From Caballeronia sp. Lep1P3 (lineage in GTDB: Bacteria > Pseudomonadota > Gammaproteobacteria > Burkholderiales > Burkholderiaceae), in contig NZ_CP084265.1 in the NCBI RefSeq assembly GCF_022879595.1, positions 3,032,938 to 3,096,937 on the forward strand: 64,000 nucleotides of DNA, in the 5' to 3' direction. Both the position numbers and the translations under genes were made by a program. Each line of letters begins with the position of its first letter. The stretch's first letter is position 1. The notes beneath the pieces are model-generated. The model searched no databases. It was not told where the DNA came from and saw nothing but the letters and a program-made list of their open reading frames with translations. Below are positions 9,424 through 18,475 of this stretch, one piece after another.

Positions 9424-10063
9424 GGGAAGTCGTTGGAAAGAGTGGCGCGGCGCAATGCGCGCGGACGCGAGGCGGACATGATGCCGCGAATCGCGCGAGC
9501 TTACGATTCTATCGAACGGCCGAGAGACACGCTCGGCGCGGCTGATTTAACATCGCCGAACGCATTTGCCGTGTGACAGCTGAAATGACGCACGCCGTTT
9601 GCTCTTGCCGCATTTTTCCGGCTGACGCAATCGTTTAAGTTCGAAACTGAAGTGTTCCAGGTGACGACTTCAAAGCGGCGTGTCCACGGGGCTATGCGGC
9701 GAACTCGCGGCGGACCAATTGCCGCGAGTCGGCGATATTCTGTGCGCCGTCAAATCAAACGCGCAGGGAAGTTGCCATCCGATGAAAATTTACGATCCCG
9801 AGGAGACCGCTATTCGCATTTCATGCCATTCCGATGCATCGCGCTTTTCAGCCGTCTATTAGGGACGCGACGCCAACAGTTCGAAAAGAGACGGCAAAGT
9901 CGGCAAATGTTACGAACTAAAACAACGCCCGGTTTAATGACAAATGCATCGATGCCGTCATTATCCGTTTTGTGTTAATCTGCGAGCCAGTCCGAGGCTA
10001 TACTGAAAACCGAAACAGCGGGCGGTCGACTCGCGAAGCCAATACACCACTTAGGGATTGCCC
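9424..10063. other. Intergenic region between MFS and H-NS-like genes
   Basis: No coding region with a plausible start is seen. The last 150 bases before 10064 are AT-richer than the surrounding host DNA, as is common upstream of H-NS family genes, which often self-regulate. No defined operator could be identified. Confidence 0.4.
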
Positions 10064-10366
10064 ATGCCTTCATACAAGGAACTCCTCGCACAGCGCGAGT
10101 CTCTCGAGCGTCAGATCGAAGAAGCCAAGTCGCGCGAATACGCCGAAGTGCTTAATGAGATCAAGCAGAAAATGGCTGATTATGGGATCACGCTTCAAGA
10201 ATTGGCCGGCGGCCGCAGCGGAAAATCCGCAAAGGCATCGCGCAGCCGTTCCGGCGTGGCGCCGAAATATCGCGACCCGGAAAGCGGCAGCACATGGTCC
10301 GGTCGCGGCAAGCCGCCGAAGTGGATTGCGGGTCAGGACCGCGACAACTTCCTTATCGGCAAGTAA
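10064..10366 (+). CDS. H-NS family nucleoid-associated protein
   Basis: This 100-residue protein has the two H-NS parts. An N-terminal coiled-coil oligomerisation region (YKELLAQRESLERQIEEAKSREYAEV) is joined by a basic, Ser-rich linker to a C-terminal DNA-binding domain. That domain reads PKYRDPESGSTWSGRGKPPKWI, the Burkholderia H-NS/BpH3 form. AGGGA lies 7 bases before the ATG. It would bind AT-rich DNA and silence foreign genes; the AT-richer island 8 kb away is a natural but unproven target. Confidence 0.92.
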   Translation: MPSYKELLAQRESLERQIEEAKSREYAEVLNEIKQKMADYGITLQELAGGRSGKSAKASRSRSGVAPKYRDPESGSTWSGRGKPPKWIAGQDRDNFLIGK

Positions 10367-10394
10367 GCAGCAGGCATTGAACGCGTCGAAAGAG

Positions 10395-10425
10395 AAAGCC
10401 GCGCCTCGTGCGCGGCTTTTTCGTT
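10395..10425 (+). terminator. Rho-independent terminator after H-NS-like gene
   Basis: GCCGCGC and GCGCGGC (10398-10416) form a 7-bp stem around CTCGT, followed by TTTTTCGTTTT. Confidence 0.88.
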
Positions 10426-10585
10426 TTCCATGTAGTTTGCCGCGTGTTTCCGCGCGGAGCCCGTGTATGCCACGCGCCGGACGCCCCGCAACGCGAATGC
10501 GTCGCGTTTTTAAGCCCATGATTCTAAAGGCATAAGCGCTTCTTCGCTGATAAAATACCGATATCGATGATACGAGGCAGATTAC

Positions 10586-11761
10586 ATGTCGCCTTCGGTA
10601 AACCCCACGTCGGAAAAGCACGACGTCGCCGTGCGTACTACGTGGACGAGTATTGCGCTTAACTGCTGCCTGACTATCGCTCAGCTTGCCGTTGGCTTAA
10701 TTGCGCATTCTCAGGCGCTGATAGCGGACGGCGTGCATTCGCTCGCCGATATCGTGTCCGATTTCATCGTGCTGATTGCCAACCGAAAGGCGGCCGCGTT
10801 GCCGGATGTCGATCACAACTACGGCCATAGCCGCTATGAAACGGTCGCCTCGTTATTCCTCGGCGGATTGCTGATCACGGTCGGCGCGGGAATGTTATGG
10901 CGCGCGGGCACGCGCATCGTAAATGTTCACGACATTCCGCCGGTACACGCAAGCGCGCTCGCCGTCGCCATTACCGTGCTCGTTTCAAAGGAAGCGCTTT
11001 TCCGCTATATGCTGCGCGCGGCGCAACGCGTGCGATCCGCCATGCTCGTCGCAAATGCATGGCACGCGCGTTCGGACGCGGCTTCGTCGCTTGTGGTGGC
11101 GCTGGGGATCGTCGGCAGTATTGCCGGCTTTAGAATCCTCGATCCGATTGCCGCCGCACTCGTCGGATTTATGATCGGCAAGATGGGCTGGAACTTCGCA
11201 TGGGATGCGCTGCAAGACCTTTCCGACCGCGCGCTGGATGAAGCCACTACCGCCGATTTACGCGGCATTTTGCTGGGCACGCCCGGCGTGCGCGACGTGC
11301 ACGAACTGCGCACGCGGAAAATGGGCGACCTTGCCATTGTCGATGCTCACATTCTCGTGGATCCGCTGATTTCGGTTTCCGAAGGACATTACATCGCCGA
11401 ATCGGCGCGGGCGCATATGCTCGCGGATTCGCGCGTGATAGACGCGCTGATTCACGTCGATCCGGAAAGCGACGCAATGAATCCGCTGCCCGGCGATTTC
11501 CCGCTGCGCGCGACCGTCATGGAAGCCGTGCGCGCTGCGTTATCCGAACGCGGCTTATCCGTCGAGACGTTGAATCTTCACTATCTGAAGCGTGGATTCG
11601 ACGTGGAAATCGTTTTGCCGCCCGCGCCGCAGAGCGAGACCGCGCCGCGGCTCGCGACGGTCGATCTGGACGCGCTCAGGCAAACACTCGGCGCGCGGGA
11701 AATCCGCGTGACGCAGCAAATGAGGCTCGCCGCGCCGAAGCCGGCGAGCGCTGCCCGCTGA
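10586..11761 (+). CDS. Cation diffusion facilitator (CDF) transporter
   Basis: This 391-residue protein has six hydrophobic helices and a C-terminal cytoplasmic domain. CDF metal-site motifs are present: ADGVHSLADIVSD in helix 2 (H..xD) and HARSDAASS in helix 5 (HxxxD). The signature HNYGHSRYET follows helix 2. It should export divalent metals such as Zn2+ or Fe2+ in exchange for protons from cytoplasm to periplasm. The C-terminal domain is longer than in FieF and continues past DALIHVDPE with an extra 90 residues, perhaps a second regulatory domain. The metal cannot be read from sequence. Confidence 0.87.
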   Translation: MSPSVNPTSEKHDVAVRTTWTSIALNCCLTIAQLAVGLIAHSQALIADGVHSLADIVSDFIVLIANRKAAALPDVDHNYGHSRYETVASLFLGGLLITVGAGMLWRAGTRIVNVHDIPPVHASALAVAITVLVSKEALFRYMLRAAQRVRSAMLVANAWHARSDAASSLVVALGIVGSIAGFRILDPIAAALVGFMIGKMGWNFAWDALQDLSDRALDEATTADLRGILLGTPGVRDVHELRTRKMGDLAIVDAHILVDPLISVSEGHYIAESARAHMLADSRVIDALIHVDPESDAMNPLPGDFPLRATVMEAVRAALSERGLSVETLNLHYLKRGFDVEIVLPPAPQSETAPRLATVDLDALRQTLGAREIRVTQQMRLAAPKPASAAR

Positions 11762-11773
11762 CGCCGCCCGCGA

Positions 11774-12244
11774 TCAAAGCGGCAATTGCGTATCGAACTT
11801 GATCTCGCGAAGCACGACGCTCGTGCGAACCTGCGCGACCGCCGGAATCTTGAAAATGCGGTCGTGAAGAAACGCGTCATACGCCTTGATGTCCGGCGCG
11901 ACGATTTTCAGGATGTAGTCGGATTCGCCGGTCGTGCTATAGCACTCGGTCACTTCGGGACAAGTCGCAATCTCGCGCTCGAATTGCTCGACGCCGCCTT
12001 CGGTGTGCCGCGTCAAATGAATATGCGCGAGCGCGCAGACATGCAGGCCGAGCTTTTCGCGGTCGAGCAGCGCGGTATAACGCTGGATGACGCCGGACTG
12101 CTCCATGTCCTTGATGCGGCGCCAGCAAGGCGTGCTCGAAAGGCCGACCTGATCGGAGATTTCCTGAACGGAGCGGCGGGCGTCCAATTGCAGAAGACGC
12201 AGGATTTTTTGTGAGAATGTATCGAGAGTCAACTGCGCCTCCAT
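11774..12244 (-). CDS. Lrp/AsnC family transcriptional regulator
   Basis: This 156-residue protein starts at MEAQLTLDTFSQKILRLLQ; a longer frame to 12298 exists but is less typical. The N-terminal winged helix includes ARRSVQEISDQVGLSSTPCWRRIKDMEQSGVIQRYTA. The C-terminal RAM ligand-binding domain includes the conserved CPEVTECYSTTGESDYILKIV. It is an amino-acid-responsive DNA-binding regulator. It ends 13 bases from the CDF gene, convergent, so no neighbour obviously reveals its target. Confidence 0.9.
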   Translation of the reverse strand: MEAQLTLDTFSQKILRLLQLDARRSVQEISDQVGLSSTPCWRRIKDMEQSGVIQRYTALLDREKLGLHVCALAHIHLTRHTEGGVEQFEREIATCPEVTECYSTTGESDYILKIVAPDIKAYDAFLHDRIFKIPAVAQVRTSVVLREIKFDTQLPL

Positions 12245-12327
12245 TCGGTCGCGATCTGACTCTAATGGTAGAGGCGCCGGAAAAGAAGCGCAATGCAACG
12301 CGCCCGCAATGAGGTAGTTTCCCTAAC

Positions 12328-12951
12328 TCACTGGCCTGCCGGCGGGGTTTTACCTTCCGTAAGACTTTCCGCCGATGCCGCCGCCGCTTGCGAAGCGCGC
12401 AGTTCAGCGAGCATGTTGCAAAAGAGCGCGCCCTGCTCGATGGCATCGTCGAGCGCGACGTGCGTGTGCGGCAGTTCGTCGAACCAGTGCTTCGGCAGAC
12501 GCGGCTTGATGGCCTTGCGATACGGCAGGCCGGTCATCGCGAACGCGAGCGTCTTGATGTCGAGCGCGGACCACGAAAACGGACAGCGTTCGGCAAAGCG
12601 CATCATGTACCAGAACATGTGCGTGAAGTCGAAGCCCGCCGGATACGCGACGAACACCGGCTTGCCCGGCAGCGCCTCCACCCATTCGACGTAGTTGACG
12701 AGCGCGACTTCGGGCTTCTGCAAGTCGGTGCGGCACGCGGCCCACGCTTCGGGCTGCGTTTTCCACCACGCGGCCTGCACCGGATGCGGCGCCGCGCCGT
12801 CGAGCGTTTCCAGATTCGCGGAGAACGTGGCAATCAACTGCTTGTCGGCAGTGAACGCCGCCGACGCGAAACTCAGCATCGAATGCGGGCCGGGAATCGG
12901 GCCGTCGGCTTCGACGTCGGTGCTGACATAGATTTCGGGAATCGCGTTCAT
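12328..12951 (-). CDS. DEDD-type 3'-5' exonuclease
   Basis: This 207-residue protein begins with the Exo I motif STDVEADGP, followed by an Exo II-like region near [13 protein letters not shown]. It ends with [11 protein letters not shown], the H...D Exo III motif. The layout matches the RNase T/oligoribonuclease-like exonuclease superfamily (3'-5' exoribonuclease). Substrate, RNA or DNA, cannot be told. Its ATG overlaps the stop of the upstream metallo-hydrolase gene by four bases, indicating one leftward two-gene operon. Confidence 0.8.
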   Translation of the reverse strand: MNAIPEIYVSTDVEADGPIPGPHSMLSFASAAFTADKQLIATFSANLETLDGAAPHPVQAAWWKTQPEAWAACRTDLQKPEVALVNYVEWVEALPGKPVFVAYPAGFDFTHMFWYMMRFAERCPFSWSALDIKTLAFAMTGLPYRKAIKPRLPKHWFDELPHTHVALDDAIEQGALFCNMLAELRASQAAAASAESLTEGKTPPAGQ

Positions 12952-13592
12952 GCGGCGACTCCATCGCGCACGAACGGATTGCTCCGGCGCTCCTCGCCAA
13001 ACGTCGATGCGGGGCCGTGACCGGGAACGAAGGTCACGTCGTCGCCGAGCGGCCAGAGCTTTTCGCGGATGGAGCGAATCAGCTCGGCGTGATTGCCGCG
13101 CGGAAAGTCCGTGCGACCGATGGAGCCGGCAAAGAGCACGTCGCCGACGAAAGCCAGGCGATGCTCGCGGCTGAAGAACACCACATGCCCCGGCGTGTGG
13201 CCCGGACAGAAATAGACTTCCAGCGATTCATCGCCGAACTGAACGGCGTCACCGTCGTTCAGCCAGCGATCCGAAGTGAACGCCTCCGCGTTTGCGAACC
13301 CGAAGCGGTGCGTCTGCGCCGGCAGTTGATCGATCCAGAACGCGTCTTCCTCGTGCGGTCCTTCTATCTGTACACCGTAATGATCCGCGAGCGCCTTCGC
13401 GCCGCCGCAGTGGTCGAGATGACCGTGCGTGAGCAGAATTTTTTCGACGTCCACGCCCTGCCGCTCGACTTCCGCGATGATCCGCTCGATGTCGCCGCCA
13501 GGATCGACGACAGCGGCGCGCCGCGTGGCTTCGCAAATGACGATGGAACAGTTCTGCTGGAAAGGCGTCACGGGAACGAGAATGACTTTCAT
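12948..13592 (-). CDS. MBL-fold metallo-hydrolase, glyoxalase II-like
   Basis: The start [18 protein letters not shown] is the usual one for this family; the frame to 13634 adds 14 atypical residues. The metal motif [10 protein letters not shown] (HxHxDH) lies near residue 55. [10 protein letters not shown] and [13 protein letters not shown] give the third histidine and bridging Asp, and PGHGPAST the last histidine. Proteins like YcbL act as type II glyoxalases. Translationally coupled (ATGA) to the exonuclease gene. Confidence 0.88.
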   Translation of the reverse strand: MKVILVPVTPFQQNCSIVICEATRRAAVVDPGGDIERIIAEVERQGVDVEKILLTHGHLDHCGGAKALADHYGVQIEGPHEEDAFWIDQLPAQTHRFGFANAEAFTSDRWLNDGDAVQFGDESLEVYFCPGHTPGHVVFFSREHRLAFVGDVLFAGSIGRTDFPRGNHAELIRSIREKLWPLGDDVTFVPGHGPASTFGEERRSNPFVRDGVAA

Positions 13593-14261
13593 ATGACCGT
13601 CGGAGGAGGCAGGCGGGCCTGTAAAAACGCTCATTGTACCGATGCGTCGGGCATCACTAGGACGCGCGGCGCGGCGACGGCGATCGGCTCAAAATCGGCA
13701 ATTCTTGCGCCGATAGGCAGAATCAATGACGATTCCCGCAGTGTGCGCGGCCAGACCCTGCTTTTTTTGTATAATGCCAACACTTGTGCATGGATTTGAC
13801 CATGCCGTCAATAGGCGACTGCTGAAACGCCAGTGCGTTTTTACAATCGCCGTCAGTACGCTGTTAGGGGCCAAAAGCCTCGCAACTGCAACTCAACGCA
13901 CCTTCTCGTAGGTGCACACGTCTTGTCCAGCCGGGCGCTGCGCGTCCGTTCGATGGCCTTTGCTGCCGTCACGCTGGATGGGGCCTACGCCGCCGTTCCT
14001 GCGCCGTCAAGTTGTCGAGGCGCGCACGAACGTCATGTCACGTTCGATGGCGGCATGTGGGGTCTGGTCAGGCTGCCGGGGACAGGTTGCGCCAGACGTG
14101 AACGATAACCGGGCGTTTGCGGCAACAGTACGCCGCGTCCGAGCATCAGTCCGCCGTTCGCTCGATCGAACGGCGCGCTGCTTTGCACGGGAAAGCCTTT
14201 GGCTGCCTTGCGCGCGCTCATGAGCGCGGCGCGGCGGCCCCTTTACCGTTGGAACACGTCT
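13593..14261. other. 670-base gap between MBL hydrolase and rlpA
   Basis: No protein gene with a plausible start is visible. A perfect TATAAT hexamer lies at 13770-13775 after a T-run, without a recognisable -35 at the right distance. The following 140 bases are rich in short perfect hairpins (see the ncRNA candidate). The last part should carry the rlpA leader. Confidence 0.45.
13782..13920 (+). ncRNA. Candidate structured RNA, possibly 6S-like
   Basis: Starting about seven bases after TATAAT, the sequence can form several hairpins: TTGAC/GTCAA, a nested GGCGA/TCGCC enclosing AACGC/GCGTT, GGGGC/GCCTC and GCACCT/AGGTGC (ending near 13913). The outer TGTGCA and TGCACA can also pair. The run AAGCCT..AACTGC.AC....CACCTT resembles the 3' strand of the E. 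coli 6S RNA central region. The length is shorter than typical 6S RNA and a full long-hairpin fold was not shown, so the identity is tentative. Confidence 0.25.
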
Positions 14262-14864
14262 ATGAATGCTCGAATCATTCGACATATCGCAAGCCTGCTA
14301 GCCGTTGGCGTCCTGGCCGGTTGCGCCGCGCCGGGGTCCGGTGACGTTGCGTCTTATCATCAGACCGCACCTGCTATCAGCACGGCGGATGCCCGCTCGA
14401 ACGCGCCGCTCGCATTCGACTCGAAGCTGAGCGCCGTGCCGACGCAGGACGCGAATCGCGGTCAGTCGCTGTCGGACGCGGAGCCGATCACCGCCGGGCC
14501 GGATGTCGGCAGCTTCGAACAGAAAGGCAAGGCGTCGTGGTACGGCCGCCTCTTCCACGGCCGCAAGACCGCGAGCGGCGAAAAGTACAACATGAACGCG
14601 ATGACCGCGGCTCACCGCACGCTTCCGCTCGCGTCGTGGGTGCGCGTGACGAACGAGTCGAATCACAAGACGGTCGTCGTGAAGATCAACGACCGCGGTC
14701 CTTACGTGCGCGGCCGGGTGATCGACCTGTCGTATGCGGCGGCTTCCGCGCTCGGCATGAGCGGCGCGGGCACGCAGAAGGTGAAGATCGAAGGATTGAC
14801 GCAGCAGGAAGCGCGTACGGCGCGCGAGCAGTCGCAATCGCTCGCCGACGACAACGTGAACTGA
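14262..14864 (+). CDS. rlpA: Septal ring lytic transglycosylase RlpA family lipoprotein
   Basis: The start at MNARIIRHIASLLAVGVLAGC gives a lipoprotein signal with lipobox LAGC, so the mature protein is anchored by Cys near residue 21. After a low-complexity linker, the double-psi beta-barrel domain begins GKASWYGRLFHGRKTASGE. It continues with NMNAMTAAHRTLPLASWVRVTN and INDRGPYVRGRVIDLS, which carry the catalytic-type Asp and His. RlpA cleaves naked glycan at the division septum in Pseudomonas. There is no SPOR domain, so this is a short form of 200 residues. A terminator follows. Confidence 0.88.
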   Translation: MNARIIRHIASLLAVGVLAGCAAPGSGDVASYHQTAPAISTADARSNAPLAFDSKLSAVPTQDANRGQSLSDAEPITAGPDVGSFEQKGKASWYGRLFHGRKTASGEKYNMNAMTAAHRTLPLASWVRVTNESNHKTVVVKINDRGPYVRGRVIDLSYAAASALGMSGAGTQKVKIEGLTQQEARTAREQSQSLADDNVN

Positions 14865-14890
14865 TCGAATTCGTCTTATCCGATGCGAAG

Positions 14891-14917
14891 CGGGCCGTCA
14901 TTCGACGGCCCGTTTTT
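14891..14917 (+). terminator. Rho-independent terminator after rlpA
   Basis: CGGGCCGTC (14891-14899) pairs perfectly with GACGGCCCG (14904-14912) around ATTC, then TTTTT. It abuts the stop of the convergent rsmI. Confidence 0.88.
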
Positions 14918-15801
14918 CATTCGTCCCGGTCGCGCTTGGCGAGGCGCAGCGCCCGGTCATAGAGCGCATTGCGCGGCGCGCCCGTCAGCGTCGCGGCAAT
15001 GCGCGCCGCGCTCTTCACCGACAACTCCTCGAGCAACGTAGAGAGCAGCGCGTCGTGCGCGTCCTCCGCTTCCTCGCGCTCGGGCGCGCCCTGCACGACG
15101 AGCACGAACTCGCCGCGCTGACGGTTCGCATCGCCTTCGAGCCAGCTAGGCCCTTCGGCCAGGGTGCAGCGGTGCAGGCTCTCGTGTAACTTCGTCAACT
15201 CGCGCGCAATCAGAAGCTGCCGTTCGCCGCCGAACGCCTCGGCGAGCGCGCGCGCGGTTTCGACGATGCGATGCGGCGCCTCGTAGAACACGAGCGCCAT
15301 CGGATGATCGACCAGCGCGCGAAGCTGCGCGGCGCGTTGTTTCGCCTTCGCCGGCAGGAAGCCGACGAACGTGAAGCCGCTCGCCCACGCGCCCGCTGCG
15401 CTGAGCGCCGTGATGACCGCGCTCGCGCCGGGCAGCGGGATCACGGGCAGCCCGGCTTCGCGCACGGCATCGACGAGACGCGCGCCGGGGTCCGAAATGC
15501 CGGGCGTGCCCGCATCCGACACGCACGCGACGCGCTCGCCGCTTCGCAGATGTTCGATCACGCGCTCGGCCGCGCTGCGCTCGTTGTGTTCGTGCACGGC
15601 GATGGACGGCTTCGAGATGCCATAGCGCGCGAGCAGTTGCGCGGTGTTGCGCGTGTCTTCGGCGGCGATGCGGTCGACCAGGCCGAGCACATGCAGCGCG
15701 CGCACGGTGATGTCGGCGGCATTGCCGATGGGCGTTGCGACGACATACAGCGCGCCCGTCGGATAGTGCTGCCCTTCGGCCAATTCGGAGATCTGAAGCA
15801 T
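14917..15801 (-). CDS. rsmI: 16S rRNA (cytidine-1402-2'-O)-methyltransferase RsmI
   Basis: This 294-residue protein starts at MLQISELAEGQHYPTGALYV. It has the tetrapyrrole-methylase fold motifs of RsmI: VATPIGNAADITVRAL at the N terminus, ACVSDAGTPGISDPGARLV and LPGASAVITAL. It methylates the 2'-O of C1402 in 16S rRNA using SAM, fine-tuning decoding at the P site. It is divergent from yraN with about 80 bases between starts, the common arrangement in proteobacteria. Confidence 0.93.
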   Translation of the reverse strand: MLQISELAEGQHYPTGALYVVATPIGNAADITVRALHVLGLVDRIAAEDTRNTAQLLARYGISKPSIAVHEHNERSAAERVIEHLRSGERVACVSDAGTPGISDPGARLVDAVREAGLPVIPLPGASAVITALSAAGAWASGFTFVGFLPAKAKQRAAQLRALVDHPMALVFYEAPHRIVETARALAEAFGGERQLLIARELTKLHESLHRCTLAEGPSWLEGDANRQRGEFVLVVQGAPEREEAEDAHDALLSTLLEELSVKSAARIAATLTGAPRNALYDRALRLAKRDRDE

Positions 15802-15883
15802 GTGCGCGGGGCGTGCCTGATAAAGGATGTCATTCTGCCACGCGCGCCGCCGCCGATTTGCCGACAACTTTAACGAGGCGCTC

Positions 15884-16237
15884 ATGTCCAAAACGCTCGG
15901 CGACGCTTTCGAAACGCGCGCGCTCGAATATCTGCAGCGGCAACGCATGCGCCTCGTCGCGCGCAACGTGCGCTGTCGCGGCGGCGAGATCGATCTCGTC
16001 ATGCTCGACGATCGCGGCGCGCTGGTGTTCGTCGAAGTGCGCGCGCGCGCGAGCCGCCGCTTCGCCGATGCAGCCGCGAGCATCGGCGCGACAAAACGCG
16101 CGCGGCTCGTTCGCGCGGCGCAGCACTATCTCGCGACCTGGCGCGGCGCGCTGCCGGCGTGCCGTTTCGACGTGATCGCGTTCGACGCGGGCCGCATCCG
16201 CTGGCTGCCGGACGCGTTTCGCGCCGACGATCCGTAG
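15884..16237 (+). CDS. yraN: YraN family (UPF0102) putative endonuclease
   Basis: The 117-residue protein has the UPF0102 core: [35 protein letters not shown] and LVFVEVRAR. The D and ExR/K pattern (GEIDL...FVEVRAR) is like the Holliday-junction resolvase/restriction endonuclease fold. The ATG at 15884 has GAGG five bases upstream; an alternative ATG at 15827 would add 19 residues without a site. It is followed by a diaA-like gene as in many proteobacteria. Enzymatic activity of the family is not established. Confidence 0.85.
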   Translation: MSKTLGDAFETRALEYLQRQRMRLVARNVRCRGGEIDLVMLDDRGALVFVEVRARASRRFADAAASIGATKRARLVRAAQHYLATWRGALPACRFDVIAFDAGRIRWLPDAFRADDP

Positions 16238-16368
16238 CGTGCGGTCCGTCACATGACGCATGCGTTAAACTGCGCAAACTCGACGCTGGCGGCTTGCCGC
16301 GCAGTGCGCGCCTCGCGTCTCATGTCACACGCAACGAACGCCGCATCGCGGCCGATAAACGAGAGTCG

Positions 16369-16956
16369 ATGTCAGTCGAACGCATTCAACAGCAATTCCG
16401 CGACAGCGCCGCGCTCAAACTCGAAGCACTCGACACGCTGGCGGTTCCCATCGCGGCGGCCGTCGACACGCTCTTCAGCGCGCTCGCCAACGGCTCCAAG
16501 ATTCTCGTGTGCGGCAACGGCGGATCGGCGGCGGAAGCGCAGCGCTTCGCGGCGCTGCTCATCGGCCGGTTCGAGCGCGAACGTCCCGGCTTGCCGGCCA
16601 TCGCGCTCACCACGGATTCGTCGATCCTCACGGCGATCGGCAACGACTATGCGTTCGAGCAGATTTTCGCGAATCAGGTGCGCGCCCTCGGGCAGGCGGG
16701 CGACGTGCTGCTTGCCATCAGCACGTCGGGCAATTCGGTGAACGTGCTCGCCGCCGTGCAGGAAGCGCACGAGCGCGAAATGATCGTCGTCGCGCTGACG
16801 GGCCAGGGCGGCGGCGTGATGGCCGAAGTGCTCGCGGATACCGACATCCATATCAGCGTGCCGTCCGAGCGGACTGCGCGCGTCCAGGAAATCCATCTGT
16901 TGACCATCCATTGCCTGTGCGACGGCATCGACGCGATGCTGCTGGGCGAAGACTGA
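16369..16956 (+). CDS. SIS-domain protein, DiaA/GmhA-like
   Basis: This 195-residue protein has a single SIS (sugar isomerase) domain: [19 protein letters not shown], then [17 protein letters not shown], then [15 protein letters not shown]. This is the phosphoheptose isomerase-like fold. Its place between yraN and a BON lipoprotein matches diaA (yraO) of E. coli, which binds DnaA and promotes timely initiation. Active-site residues of GmhA cannot be firmly judged here, so DiaA is favoured by synteny rather than by sequence. Confidence 0.82.
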   Translation: MSVERIQQQFRDSAALKLEALDTLAVPIAAAVDTLFSALANGSKILVCGNGGSAAEAQRFAALLIGRFERERPGLPAIALTTDSSILTAIGNDYAFEQIFANQVRALGQAGDVLLAISTSGNSVNVLAAVQEAHEREMIVVALTGQGGGVMAEVLADTDIHISVPSERTARVQEIHLLTIHCLCDGIDAMLLGED

Positions 16957-16980
16957 ATCTCACAAGGGGGAACGGAGTTG

Positions 16981-17799
16981 ATGAAGAACACACGCGTCAA
17001 GGCGGCGCTCGCCAATGCCACGCTGACGGTGAGCCTGTTGTCCGGCGTCGCGCTGACGCTTCAGGGCTGCGCGCTCGCGGTCGTCGGTGCGGCTGCGGGC
17101 GGCACGCTGATCGCCACGGATCGCCGCACGCTGGGCGCGCAGACGGAAGACCGCGAGATTCAGGTGAAGGCGCTGTCGCGGATCAAGGAGAACGTGCCCG
17201 ATCAATCGCACGTCAACGTGACCGTGTTCAACCGGCGCGTGCTTCTGACCGGCGAAGTGCCCGACGACGCGTCCAAGCAACGCGCCGAGGCCGTCGTGCG
17301 CGACATCAACAATGTGAACAGCATCGTCAACGAATTGGCGGTGCAGCCGGCGAGCACGCTTTCGTCGCGCGCCAACGACTCGTATCTCGAAGGCCGCGTG
17401 AAGACCGCGATGGTCGGCGAGAAGGACTTGTCGACGAACTACTACAAGGTCGTGTGCGAGCGGAGCATCGTCTATCTGATGGGCCTCGTCACGCAGGACG
17501 AAGGCGCGCATGGCGCGGACGTGGCGGCGCGCGTGCCGGGCGTCGAACAGGTCGTGAAGGTCTATCAGTACATCAAGCCCGAAGAGGCGAAAGCGCTCGC
17601 CGACGCCGCCGCAGCGGGCGCAAGCGCGCCGGCCGCGACGACGCCCGCGCCAGCGGAAGCGACGGTCGGCACGGTGCCGGACTCGTCGGTGACGTCGCGT
17701 CCGCTGGATCAGCAGTCGCCCGCGCCGGTCACGAACTCGGTCGTGCGTCCGGGTGCTTCTTCGGGTGCTTCTTCTTCGGGTGCTTCTTCGGTCAAGTAA
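16981..17799 (+). CDS. BON-domain lipoprotein, DolP (YraP)-like
   Basis: This 272-residue protein has an N-terminal signal with a lipobox ending LTLQGC, followed by a short hydrophobic Gly/Ala stretch. Two BON domains follow: VNVTVFNRRVLLTGEV and the region YKVVCERSIVYLMGLV. DolP maintains outer-membrane integrity in E. coli. The C-terminal 70 residues are low-complexity Ala/Pro/Ser, ending in a GASSGASSSGASS repeat built from a GGTGCTTCTTC-type DNA repeat. A TTG three bases upstream is an alternative start. Its stop overlaps the cytochrome c gene (TAATG). Confidence 0.85.
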   Translation: MKNTRVKAALANATLTVSLLSGVALTLQGCALAVVGAAAGGTLIATDRRTLGAQTEDREIQVKALSRIKENVPDQSHVNVTVFNRRVLLTGEVPDDASKQRAEAVVRDINNVNSIVNELAVQPASTLSSRANDSYLEGRVKTAMVGEKDLSTNYYKVVCERSIVYLMGLVTQDEGAHGADVAARVPGVEQVVKVYQYIKPEEAKALADAAAAGASAPAATTPAPAEATVGTVPDSSVTSRPLDQQSPAPVTNSVVRPGASSGASSSGASSVK

Positions 17800-18170
17800 T
17801 GGGTGTTTGCCAGATGTTCGATGTGAAGTGTGTTGCGGCCGCGTTGTGCGTGTCGTTGTGCGTGTCGTTGTGTGCGACGGCGTTTGCGGCGGATCAGCCG
17901 GTTTCGCCGGCGAGTGCAATTGCGATTGCTCGCAGCAACGCGTGCATGGGGTGCCACGCGGTGGATCGCAAGCTCGTGGGACCGTCGTTTCAGCAGGTGG
18001 CGCAGAAGTACAAGGGCGATACAGCAGCGCCGTCGAAGCTCGCGAAGAAGGTGAAGGATGGCGGCTCGGGCGTGTGGGGCTCAATTCCGATGCCCTCGCA
18101 CCCCGGCATGAACGATGGCGATATCAGGACAGTCGTCTCGTGGGTGCTGGCGGGCGCGCCGCAGAAGTGA
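17799..18170 (+). CDS. Class I cytochrome c, monoheme, periplasmic
   Basis: The product is 123 residues from ATG at 17799 (TAATG overlap with the BON gene); ATG at 17814 is an alternative. A signal peptide (MFDVKCVAAALCVSLCVSLC) ends near FAA. The heme-binding motif is CMGCH, preceded by ARSNA. A distal methionine lies in SIPMPSHPGMNDGDI, typical of c551/c552-type electron carriers. The signal peptide DNA has a tandem GTGCGTGTCGTT repeat. The protein probably shuttles electrons to a terminal oxidase or other periplasmic enzyme. Confidence 0.87.
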   Translation: MGVCQMFDVKCVAAALCVSLCVSLCATAFAADQPVSPASAIAIARSNACMGCHAVDRKLVGPSFQQVAQKYKGDTAAPSKLAKKVKDGGSGVWGSIPMPSHPGMNDGDIRTVVSWVLAGAPQK

Positions 18171-18225
18171 CGCGTCGCGCTGCTTGATTGTATGCGTGGG
18201 GCGTGTGGTACAATTTTGTTTCGTT

Positions 18226-18301
<76 letters not shown>

Positions 18302-18334
18302 AAAACATGTCTTACGCTGTACAAGGAAGTCCCG

Positions 18335-18370
18335 AAACCCGCGTAGCTGCAAGGCTTCGCGGGTTTTTTA
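18335..18370 (+). terminator. Terminator after tRNA-Ala on the element side
   Basis: AAACCCGCG (18335-18343) pairs with CGCGGGTTT (18358-18366), followed by TTTATTT. The element supplies this terminator in place of the host one, which seems to have been displaced to about 55171. Confidence 0.75.
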
Positions 18371-18413
18371 TTTCCATTGTCATCCAACAGGATTGGTTGA
18401 CATCCGGGGACAC

Positions 18414-18466
18414 GGGGGGGCACATTCGGGGGCATGACAAGCTGAGCTAAGGCTGATGCCCCCAAC
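18414..18466. repeat. Left-end GGGGGCA repeats (putative integrase arm sites)
   Basis: The stretch has GGGGGCACATTCGGGGGCATGA in direct orientation, then an inverted copy TGATGCCCCCA near 18454-18464, immediately before the integrase gene. Similar GGGGGCATTTTTGGGGGCATC occurs at 55069-55090 at the other end. Paired repeats at both ends are expected for arm-type integrase or Xis binding. Confidence 0.6.
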
Positions 18467-18475
18467 GGAGATGAA

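Noticed and set aside
13593..14261. RNase P RNA (rnpB), expected near rsmI in some proteobacteria
   Set aside because: The conserved GAGGAAAGTCCGGGC and ACAGA-type segments are absent on both strands.
16509..18170. A 553-codon open frame spanning the SIS, BON and cytochrome c genes
   Set aside because: Only its last part (cytochrome c) is real; the rest is an out-of-frame reading of two clear genes, common in high-GC DNA.
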